Assembly (NCBI GenBank): GCA_026214975.1
Contig: CM047810.1
Location: forward strand, 91,962,316 to 92,026,315
Length of the DNA: 64,000 bases
Origin: Gentiana macrophylla
Taxonomy: Eukaryota; Streptophyta; Magnoliopsida; Gentianales; Gentianaceae
Direction: 5' to 3'
Both the position numbers and the translations under genes were made by a program. Below the pieces are notes generated by a model. The model was not told the origin of the DNA and did no database searches. It saw only the letters and a program-made list of their open reading frames with translations. This document shows, piece after piece, positions 47,601 to 58,023 of the stretch; position 1 is the first letter of the stretch; each line of letters begins with the position of its first letter.

Positions 47601-47897
47601 GACGGCGGTCTAAGAAGTTGACCGGACATTTATGACTCATTTAGAGCTACCAGGCCCGGGGTCTGGAGGCGTTACATTATCCAAATTGACTTCATTATCC
47701 TTGTCACAGAGAAGCTCAGACAAAGTATCTATGAAAGTTTAGACGTCTTACTAATCAATCAGGGATGGACCCGATTGTCCAGTTCATATAGAACGACATC
47801 ACCCTATCCGACAAGAAAGAGGCCAAAAAGTTAAGGGTTCTCGATGTTTGGTATGTTTTATAAAATGATACACAATAGCACATATCATTGAACTTAC
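44650..47897 (+). pseudogene. Tat/Ogre-type Ty3/gypsy pol, degenerate
   Basis: Protease region 44835-45218 (VDTRTAVNILYYDTF, with the D-T-R/G catalytic triad altered) and a SYYNVITRR phrase come first. RT follows from 45469: VNMPWISADLAVH, HHFTPKINAEVKKDV, RMRVDFIDLNKACPKDCYPLP, an FDFPDAY block and EVYVDD-like remnants near 46000. Then come RNase H peptides (IKAQALADLLAEG near 46740, a KWNIFLYGSWNKNGSS phrase) and an integrase spacer (WMDPIVQFI near 47764). Many stops and frameshifts are present. TRIM 2 is nested at 47170-47676 and the copia element interrupts it at 47898. Confidence 0.85.
47170..47676 (+). mobile_element. TRIM element 2 (507 bp)
   Basis: Two direct terminal repeats of about 176 bp (47170 to about 47345 and 47499-47676) begin TGTAATGTCC. 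The second ends GGCGTTACA. A degenerate initiator tRNA-Met primer site (CGGTATCGAGCCGAC) follows the first and a purine tract (aaggggggagaa) precedes the second. Target duplication TTATC is present on both sides (47165-47169 and 47677-47681). The interior is about 150 bp and non-coding. The repeats are very similar, so this insertion may be young compared with the dead gypsy element that carries it. No 5S-like block is present, so it is not a Cassandra element. Confidence 0.88.
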
Positions 47898-50800
47898 TAT
47901 TACGATATAAGCTGCTGATGCTGCTGCATTTGATAGAATAGTGAAGCCACAATCTCTTAGAGTCATATGGTCGAACACTTCTCTTGAAATTCAGTTGGAT
48001 CAGTTAGTTATTAGTTAAGGGTGGTTAGTTTGTTAGGTCACTAGATAAGGTGATCCTAAGGTGTATATATAGGCCTAAGAGGATCAGAATCGTTAATAAA
48101 TTTGAATGTATCAATGTACCATCTTTCAATCTCGATGAGAAAGCTATTCATTTTTCTTCTTTCATGAGTTCTTCCTTCATGTTCTTCTTTCTTGTTACAT
48201 TCATCGTTTGATTCCTGATTTATCAGGAAATCTTCATGGTATCAGAGCTTTTGCGAAGCTGCAAACTCTATTTCTTGTTCTTCCATTGCTGTTTTACAGC
48301 TTGATTTCCCGAACCTTTGTGTTCATCTTGAGTTCTGTGTTTTTTTTCCTTCTGGTTTCTTGAAGACCATTTGAAGAATTCTATGAATTCTGTGCAGTGG
48401 CTGCTGATAATCCGGTTTATCTGCCTGTGCATCCTTTTTATGTACATCCTAATGAGAGTCCCTCTATTATTCTTGTTCAACCATTGTTGACAAACAAGAA
48501 TTATCATCCTTGGAGTCATTCAGTCAAAATGGCATTGATTACCAAGAACAAAATTGGGTTTATTGAAGGCAGTATCATGCGTCCTGAAGTTGATTCACCA
48601 GATTTTCAGGTATGGCAACAATTTAATACTTTTGTCAAACCCTGGTTGATTAATTATGTGATACCTTCCATTGCCCAAAGTATAATGTATTTGGAAACTG
48701 CAAGGGCAATGTGGTTAGATCTTGCTGCAAGATTTTCTAGAATGGATGTATTTCGTTTAATTGATTTACTTGAAGAGGTTCATACTCTCAAGCAGGGTAA
48801 TCTTGATGTTACAACTTACTTCACTAAGATGAAAACCATATGGGACGAAATAGACATTATGAGGCCCGAGCCTTCTTATAAATGTGAACCGAGATGTCAT
48901 TGTGATGTTATTCAGATTTTTAATGGCTATGCTAAAACTGAGAAAATGGTGAAGTTCTTAAAGGGTCTCAATATTGAATATTCTCAAGTATTAACTCAGG
49001 CACCACTTATGGTACCAGTTCCAGACTTACAAACTCTTTTTGCTATGGCTTTAAAGTTGGAAACACAGAGGGAATATGCTATGAATCAAACTAAAAGTTT
49101 GGATTCTGCTGTTCTTTTTAGCAAATCTTAGCAAAATCAGAATTCTACTAACCATGTTTTTAACAATGGTTCTGGACATGATAATTATCAGAACAGACAA
49201 TCACCTAATAATACTAATAATGGTTTTAGGAAGCCCTCCAATGGTCAGTCCAAGAAGGTCCAGTGCACTTTCTGTGGTTATACAGGTCATACAATGGACA
49301 CATGTTATAGGAAACATGGTTTCCTACCAGGATACAAGCAAAAGAGCATAGTTAACATGGTGGAATCCAACCTCACTGATCAAAATACTGCTTTGGTTTC
49401 AGTACCTTCATTGCCTCAGTTGTCAACACAGGACAATGAATCTTTCAGTCTTAACAGATCTCAATATGAACAGTTAATAAAGTTGTTGGAGACACAGAAA
49501 CCACAGGTCTATGATCACCTTGCTAATCAGGCAACTGTTCTTACAGCCAATTTTGTACCAACTACAGATACATCAGGTATACTCAAATCTTTCCACTGGA
49601 TAGTAGACTCAGGGTCAACATATCATATTGTTTGTGATAAGAATCTGTTAACTACCTGTCAGTCCATCCAAGGCATTATGGTAGGTTTACCAAATGGTTC
49701 TGCTGTAGCAGTTAGCCATGTTGGTACTATTTCTTTCAATAGTGGTATGACCTTGAAATAGATTCTTTGCATACCTGATTTCAATTTCAACCTTATTTCC
49801 TTGACTAAACTTACTAGTGACTCTGACACTTTGATAGTATTTAATCTTGATTGTGTGATACAGGACAAGAAGACTGGGAAAGTGATTGGATCAGCTAAGA
49901 AACAAAGGGTTTATATATGCTAGATCAATCCATTAATGCTTGCATTAGCTCACATTCTGTAAATGCTCGTGAAGCAAAGATTTCAGATTCTTGCCTATGG
50001 CATTATAGACTAGGGCATCTTTCAAATAAAATGATGAATTTGATATAGCATCCTGATGTAATAGTAGATCATAATAACAATGTTTGCCATGTTTGTCATA
50101 TTTCAAAGCAAAAAAGAATCCCTTTCCTTTGAGTACTTATGTTTCTAATTCTGCTTTTGATTTAATACATGTAGGTATTTGGGGTCCCCATAGACATCCT
50201 ACTGTGCATGGACAATCCTACTTTTTAACTATTGTGGATGACTTTACAAGATTCACTTGGATCTTTTTAATGAAATCTAAAACAGAAGCTAGTTTACTGA
50301 TTAAATCCTTCCATCGATATGTTCTTGTCCAGTTTAATAAACATATTAAGATCATTAGGTCTGACAATGGACATGAATTTATCATGACTGATTTCTATCT
50401 TGAAAAAGGAATTATACATCAGACCTCATGTGTTGAAACACCCCATCAAAATGGAGTGGTTGAAAGGAAGCATCAACACATCCTTAACATGGCTAGAGCT
50501 TTAGATTTCAAGCTAATTTGCTTATCAGTCTTTGGGGGTATTGTGTTTTGCATGCTGTCAATTTGATAAACATTACCCCTAGTCCTATTATTCATAATGC
50601 TACTCCTATCAGTTATTGTATGACAAGATTCCTGATTATGCTACATTGAAAGTCTTTGGATGTTTAACATATGCTTGCACTTTGACTGCTAATAGAACCA
50701 AGTTTGACCCTAGGGCTAGAGAATGCATTTACTTAGGACAGCCTAAAGCCACAAAAGCCTTCATCCTAATGGATAAAGACACAAGAGACATATTCTTGTC

Positions 50801-53138
50801 TAGGAATGTCTAGTTTTATGAGACATTTTTCTATTTCAAGATAACAAAAGACTACATTCTCATAATGATAACTCATTTGTACCACTTCCTGTACCATACA
50901 CTTGTACTAATGATTCTCTTTACCAGGGCCTTCATGCCACAGGAGATCAGAATACACTGAATCATGTAGGAGACCCTCCCATACAAGAAGAACATATGGT
51001 GCCTGCACCCAATACTGCCAATACAAGGAGATCTACAAGGGCCAGGTATTTTCCTGCCTACCTTCAACAATGTGTATGCACATTCCAAAAATGTCCACAC
51101 ATATTGGACAAAGTGTTACAGTATGACAGATTATCAGAATCTTACAATAAGTTTGTATGCTCTGTAGATGCCATAACTGAACCAAAAACCTTCAATCAAG
51201 CTATTAAACATGACTGCTGGAAAGAGGCAATGCAAAAGGAGTAAGATGCTCTTCAAGCTACTAAAACATGGGAGGTTGTCACAATACCACCTGGCAAAGT
51301 TCTCATAGGCTGTAAGTGGGTATATAAAGTTAAATACCATGCTGATGGATCACTAGAAAGATGTAAAACAATATTGGTAGCTAAGGGCTATACACAGACA
51401 CATGGAATTGATATCAAGACACTTTCTCCCTTGTTGCCAAAAAAACAACCATTAGATCCTTATTATCTGTTGCTGCTGCTAAAAACTAGCATTTACATCA
51501 AATGGATGTAAACAATGCCTACCTACATGGTGACTTAGAAGAAGAGGTCTACATGGAGCTACCACTGGGGTACAAGTGTGAAAAACCTAATCAGGTCTGC
51601 AAGTTGACAAGATCCTTATACGGCTTAAAACAAGCCAGTTTTCAAACTTACAGAAGCTCTTACAGAACTAGGGTACACACAGTCAGCTCATGACCATAGC
51701 CTTTTCACAAAAGGTCAAGGCAATTCCTTTGTGGCACTCTTGGTATATGTAGAAGACATTCTTGCAGGTAGTGCTTCCTTGGATCAAATACAAGAAGTTA
51801 GGAACTATCTTCATTCCAGATTTCAGATCAAAGACTTAGGGCAACTTAAATACTTTCTTGGCATCGAAGTTGCAAGATCACCAGAAGGCATCTCTTTAAA
51901 TCAGAGAAAGTACACAATAAATCTCTTGGAAGAGTTTGGTTTTCTGGATTGCAAACCTGTTAATACCCCAATGCTTACTAAAAAGAAACTTGCATTAGGT
52001 GATTCTGAATTCTTATCAGATAACAGTCTGTACAGATCCTTAGTAGGCAAGCTACTATACCTATCTTTTACCCGACCTGACATCACTTTTGCTGTCCAGC
52101 AACTAAGCCAATTTTTGAGCTATCCCACTATAAATCATCTACAGGATGCACACAGAGTCCTCAGGTATCTCAAACAGAACCCTGGATAAGGCATTTTCTT
52201 CCCTAGACAGAATCAATTAATCCTCAAAGCCTACCCAGACTCAGATTGGGCTGGTTGCAGTGATACTAAAAAGTCTATTACTGGTTATATTGTTTTTTTG
52301 GGATCAGCTCATATTGCATGGAGAGAAAAGAAACAAACCACACTGGCTAAAAGTTCATCTGAAGCTGAGTACAGATTCATGGCTAACATAACATATGAAT
52401 TACAATGACTCGCATATATCCTAAAAGATCTCCAAGAATCAGTACCATTACCAATACTTATTTTTTGTGATAATACAAGTGCCATCCACATTGGACAAAA
52501 TCCAGTCTTCCATGAATGTACCAAACACATTGAATTGGACTGTCACATAGTCAGAAACAAGGTACAAGCAGGTTTTCTAAAACTAATGGCAGTAAGGACT
52601 CAACATCAACTTGCAGATGTCCTAACAAAACCCCTGGATGCTCCTGCCTTCTATTATTTGCTGGATAATATTGGAATCAGCTCTTTATTTAGTCCCACTC
52701 ATGTTGCTCATTCCAAAAGTGATCCAACTGCTCTACTTGAGCAAAGTCGCTGATGTCTTTGCATTTGATGATAAGAGTGAAGCTCAAGTCGACTTCTCAC
52801 ATGAGGGGATATTAAGTATAAGATGTCGATGTCTTTGCATTTGATAAAGAGTGAATCCACAACCTCTTAGAGGCATATGGTCAAACACTTCTCTTGAAAT
52901 TCAGTTGGATCAGTTAGTTATTAGTTAAGGGCGGTTAGTTTGTTAGGTGACTAGATAAGGTGATCCTAAGGTGTATATATAGGCCTAAGAGGAACATAAT
53001 CGTTAATCAATTTGAATGTATCATCTTTCAATCTCAATGAGAAAGCTATTCGTTTTTCTTCTTTCATGAGTTCTTCCTTCCCGTTCTTCTTTCTTGTTAC
53101 ATTCGTTGTTAGATTCCTGGTTTATCAGGAAATCTTCA
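47898..53138 (+). mobile_element. Ty1/copia element with TA...CA LTR ends
   Basis: 5' LTR 47898-48236 and 3' LTR 52810-53138 are close relatives (ggtgtatatataggcctaag, gatgagaaagctattc and other shared blocks). Both begin TATTA and end CTTCA. The primer site TGGTATCAGAGC follows the 5' LTR directly (48237) and a purine tract (gaggggat) precedes the 3' LTR. All copia domains are present in order (gag, protease, integrase, RT, RNase H) but carry several stops and frame breaks. A TATATATA box in the LTR (near 48063) suits a promoter. A second internal region follows the 3' LTR. Confidence 0.88.
48397..52753 (+). pseudogene. copia gag-pol polyprotein, inactivated
   Basis: Gag starts with AADNPVYLPVHPF and runs to 49131, where a TAG interrupts the frame. 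The same frame resumes with the knuckle CTFCGYTGHTMDTC (about 49263). Protease: HWIVDSGSTYHIV (49596). Integrase: HYRLGH and CHVC zinc motif (about 50000-50095), VDDFTRFTW (50235), RSDNGHEF (50357), QNGVVERKHQ (50447). RT: a KWVYKVKY phrase (51315), [16 protein letters not shown] (51502), YVEDIL (51747). RNase H: DSDWAGCSDTKKS (52240), CDNTSAIHIGQNP (52468). At least four stops or shifts. The RT box reads YVED instead of the usual YVDD, a change at a catalytic Asp. Confidence 0.88.
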
Positions 53139-53572
53139 TGGTATCAGAGCTTTTGCGAAGCTGCAAACTCTGTTTCTTGTTCTTCCATTGCTGTTTTACA
53201 ACTTGATTTCCTGAACCTTTGTGTTCATATTGAGTTCTACGTTTTTTTTCTTCTGGTTTCTTGAAGATCTTTTGAAGAATTCTATGAATTCTGTGCAATG
53301 GCTGCTGATCATCGGTTTATCTGCGTGGGCATCCTTTTATGTACATCCTAATGAGAGTCCCTCTCTTATTCTTGCTCAACCATTGTTGACAAACAAGAAT
53401 TATCATCCTTGGAGTCATTCAGTCAAAATGGCATTGATTACCAAGAACAAAATCCGGTTTTTTGAAGGCGGTATCATGCGTCTTGAAGCTGATTCACCAG
53501 ATTTTCAAGTATGGAAACAATGTAATACTTTTGTCAAAATCTGGTTGATTAATTATGTGATACCTTTCTTGT
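53139..53572 (+). mobile_element. Second partial copia internal region after the shared LTR
   Basis: Directly after the 3' LTR the primer site TGGTATCAGAGC and leader recur, then gag restarts (SVQWLL..., YVHPNESPSLIL, NYHPWSHSVKMALITKN). It closely matches the first copy at 48237-48680. It stops near 53572, where the inverted copia begins. The array LTR-internal-LTR-internal suggests unequal recombination between LTRs, or insertion next to a like element followed by exchange. Confidence 0.85.
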
Positions 53573-56482
53573 TTCATGGCAGCCACCCCAATCTGAATTA
53601 GAGAAGGCTGTGAGGGCAAAGTCATTTTGTGTTGGGAATAAAATTCCTTGTGATGGTGCCAATTTTATGTATCTGAGTAATCTGTTGGCAGCTTGGAGGT
53701 GATTAATAGTAGGAGCAGCCAAGAATTGGCTTAACTGATGTACTGTAAATGACAAATCTGGTCTAGAAATGGTTAGATATAGGAGTTTTCCGATTAAACT
53801 CCTATACATAATGTTGCCAGGAAAAAGTTCTAAATCACCATTCTGTAGATGGATTTTGCTTTTCATTGGAGTCTTGGCAGGTTTACATCTTGAAAAACCA
53901 TACTCCTGAAGTAGGATAAGTGCATATTTTCTTTGGCAGACTGATATTCCCTTGGTGGATCTAGCAACTTCTAGACCTAAAAAATACTTGAGCTTCCTCA
54001 GGTCTTTAATCTGGAAGAGATCATGTAAGCAGGACTTTAGTTCAGTAATAAGATCCATGCTGTCACTTTCTAATACTATATCATCCATATAAACAAGGGC
54101 AGCAATGAAGGATGTGGGAGTCTTTTTTTGTAAAAAGACTGTAATCATGTTTGCTTTGCTGATATCCTAGGTTGTGCAATGCCTCTGTTAACTTACAGTT
54201 CCATTGCCTACTTGCCTGTTTTAGGCCATATAAAGACTATGGGACGGGTGAAGGACAATGGGATGACGGACGGGTTGGGAATCTGGAATGGAATGAAGAA
54301 ATGTAGTAAGGTAAGAATAAGAATCATCAGCCGGCAGGGAGACAAAGGGAAAGGGATCCTCAACAAACCACACATCACGAGAGACGTATAGACGATGGGT
54401 GGTCAGGTCATAACACAGTTAGGCACTTTGAGTCAGGGGATACCCAAGAAAGACCCATGGAATCGAGTTGGACTCGAGTTTATAAAGAGTGTAGTGTTTG
54501 ATCCAGGAATAACAAATACGAACAAAGACAAGGAGCTTGGAGTAGTTGGAGCAGCAAAAAAAAATTTCTCAAAATGGCAGAGCATGCTAAGGTTTTGGTG
54601 GGCATGCGAATGATGAGGTAAACAACAATGTTGACAGCATAAGACCAATAAGGAAGAGGGATGGACGCATGTTGAAGCAAGGCCAAGGCAGTTTCTACAA
54701 TGTATAAGTGATGCCATTTAAAAATACCGTTGTGTTGTGAGTATGAAAAGGGGTGGTGTTGTGGTAATTCCCCATTTAGATAGGAAGCGACGAAGAGCTA
54801 TATATTCCGGGCCATTGTCAGAGTAAAAAAATTGATGGAGGAAGAGAAAAATTCTCAACATACACGATAAAATTTTGAAATACCTAGAGAACATCAGATT
54901 TACGGACCAAAGGGTAAAGCCTAGTATAACATGTGAAGCAATCAAAAAAAACAATACAAGATTTGTAATCGTCAACAGAGTTAATAAGGGTAGTCTACAC
55001 ATCAAAATAAATAACCTCAAGGGGCGGGAAGACTGTATTGTAGAATCAGAAAATTATAAACGACGACTTTTATTACATAAACAAGCGTCACAAGGGGATA
55101 AACGAGCAGAAGATAAATCTGAACATTTATTTTTGATGAGGTATTGAATAATGGGAAATGTAAGGTGACCGCATCAATGATGCCAGGTGGATATGGAAGT
55201 ATTATTAACTGAAAATGCAAAAAGAAGACTGATGGACTAGTAATAGACACCATTTGCTAGCTTGACCCTGATGTAGACAAGTTCTTGTCTTCCGATACTT
55301 CACAAGAAATGAGTCAGACAAGAGTTCTATGGTTATGGAATTATCATAACATATTTTGAAAAAGACAATAAATGCAGGGAAAGATTAGGAACATATTTCA
55401 CATTATATAAAGTAAAGGACGAAGTAGAGGAAAAACCAATATGGGAAATAGAAAGAGAACGACCATCACCAATAACGATTTCATCAATACCAGTATAAGG
55501 ATCATGAAGTACAACAGGTTGAGATCATGAGTCATGTGATGGGAGGCACCGCTGATCCATGTGGGAAATATGAATTGAGCTGGGTTGGCTTGAGGCATAG
55601 GATGAGGAGCAGAAAATCAAGGACCTTGCATCTGTCGAAATAGCGGGTATATAAGGCAGTGTTTGGCAGGGTGACCTTGAGCACCACATAACTAACATTC
55701 GCCCAAATACGGCCGAGGCAGATAATTTGGCCATTGTGAAGATGGAGCAGTGAGGCAAGGCGGTCTAGTTGGAGGCGGTGGCCGCGGTGCCTGAGGACGA
55801 TTCTAGGCTTGTGGCAATGGAACGAAGTAGAGGTTGACCAACAAATGCATTGTAGACTGGATGTGATAAAGCAGAGTGAGCTTGAATGATCCCAGCTTCA
55901 TAATTTAAAAGTTTCTCGTGAATATCATCAAGTGAAATAATTGTATCCCGTGCATGCACAACTCATGCAAGGTTTGCATATTCAGGCCCAACTTTGGCTA
56001 AAACAATATCAATGAGATCCTTCGGATCAACTGGAGCACCAAGAGAAGCTAGCTCATCTACTTTTGATATAACTGCCGCAATATAGAATGAGACGGATAG
56101 AGGAACTTTGGTCATTGTACAGAGGTTTTGTTTGATTTTCTTGATGCGGCCACAACCTAGCTTGGCATGGATGTCGGCCAAGACAATCCAAGCTTGTTTC
56201 AATGTATTTGTGTGAGCGATGGACGGGAGAATAACTGAAGATAATGAGCCCAAAATACAGTTGAGTATGAGTTGGTCCTAACGAGTCCATATGTCATAAG
56301 ATGTGTTGGATTGGTGGTGGTGTCCTTAGTGATTGTCGACAGGGGTTGTTTTGAACCATCTAGAAATCCGAGCAGATCATAACCGGACATCAAGATTGTA
56401 AAATGAAAATTTCAAACCATCCCGAAATCCGAGCAAATTGCAACCAGACAAAAAGGTCATAAAGTGATATTTCCAAACCGAG
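53573..56482 (-). pseudogene. Second copia element, minus strand, LTRs not seen
   Basis: Read on minus, gag is at 56393-55765 (SGYDLLGFLDGS, TYGLVRTNSYSTVFWAHYLQ, SLGAPVDPKDLIDIVLAKVG). A protease-like WISGASHHMTHD (about 55545) lacks the expected Asp before Ser-Gly. Integrase peptides are SDNGPEYIALRRFLSKWGI (about 54800) and LLQHASIPLPYWSYAVN (about 54660). RT is a 199-codon ORF at 54148-53549 with YMDDIV (both Asp present), QIKDLRKLKYFLGLEVARS and RSLIGKLLYLTISRPD. It is truncated in RNase H at the junction with the other copia (SDWGGCHETR). A 66-bp tandem duplication lies at the gag start (56352-56480). Confidence 0.85.
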
Positions 56483-58023
56483 TGTTAGGAACATTTTGTT
56501 ATGTTTTGATGATGGCCATACCAGCTGTTATAGCAAGCCTGAAATAAGTTAGAATTCTCTGTATAAGTCTTTACTCAGAGTTTGACATGTTGTATAAGTT
56601 GAGTCAGACAAGTAATGTACTAGTTGGTAGGACGGCAAAGTGAAATAGATTTTCGGCAGAGTGAAGCCAGCCAAGTACCAGCAGAGAAGCAATGAAGACA
56701 TTATGATCTGACTTATATCCAAGGAAGTCTATGATGACCTTGGATAAGTCTAAGTTATGTTTCAAGTAATGATACTTAGTGTTTAAATATGGTGTACACT
56801 GATCTCACACAAATCAAGGATCAGTGAAGTACAAGGATTCTCCTTTAAACTGAAAGAATGAAGGAAACAGTGAATCGGCAAAGTAAACTGACTTTCGGCT
56901 GAGTGAAGACAAAGCAGTGAAGGAAGATCTAAGCGGAAAATTTAGAAGGATCACTTGACCGTTCAAAGAACGGCTAAGTAAACTTTACTTAATCAGATTT
57001 CAAAATATGATGAAGATACAGAGGATCAAGCATTAAATGCACAATCAATAGAGGATCAATCAAGGACGGATTTTCTGATAAACGTTTGAAGAAAAATCAA
57101 ATCACTGAAATCAAGGAAAATATAATTAAGGGGGAATCAAGAATAAAATCAAGGATTATTCCCCTCATTAATATAGCCAACGGATGGAAATTCAAATCAA
57201 GGATAATCAAGGCTATAAATAGAAGGCATTGACAAAAAAAGAAAAACAAAGAAGAACAATCAAAAGTCTGAGCAAAAACTCTGTCAAAGTGAAAAGCCTT
57301 CTATCTGCGTGAAAAAGAAATATCTAGTGATCAATTCAAAACTGAGAGCTACAATTCAAACATCAAGCATTGAGATTGATCAACAAGTTTGTGAATTCAA
57401 TTCACATCAATCAAGCAACTGAATCAGAGCCATCCGAGAAGGAGTTGTGTTTATGATAGCTGCTGAAGGATTTGATCCCAAGGAGCAGTGAAAGAGACTG
57501 AGTCACTGAAGCTGTTGCAGTCAAGGAATGATAGTCTTGTAGATTGTGAAGCTTGTGTAGTCAAGGACAATCAGGCTATTGTATTTGTGAAAACAATAGT
57601 GAATTCCTCCAATCATCACAAGAGAAGAGTGGATTAAGGGATTACACCACCCTGAACCACTATAACCCTTGTGTCAATTTACTTTCAGAAATTTACCTTA
57701 CTGCATTCATTTAAATACTCATATTATATCTTATATCCGTGATTACCTAAACTACTTTGAAACAACATAGTAAAAGGGACTTATCTGCTGCCCAAATGCT
57801 TTTAAATACAAGAAAAGTTTTTGAAACTCTACTATAGTCATTCACCCCCCCTCTGACTATAGTTTTACCCTTCTTTGGGACCAACAATTGGTATCGGAGC
57901 AAGTGTTCTAGTATCGAACACATTCGGATCTAATTTACAGTAACAAGGAGATCACATATTTTCAAATTAGTTTTCAAATCTGTGCTTTCTACACATATAC
58001 ATAAATATCTCTTATTTGTACTT

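Noticed and set aside
47170..47676. Cassandra-type TRIM carrying 5S rRNA sequence
   Set aside because: The terminal repeats lack 5S-like A- and C-box sequence.
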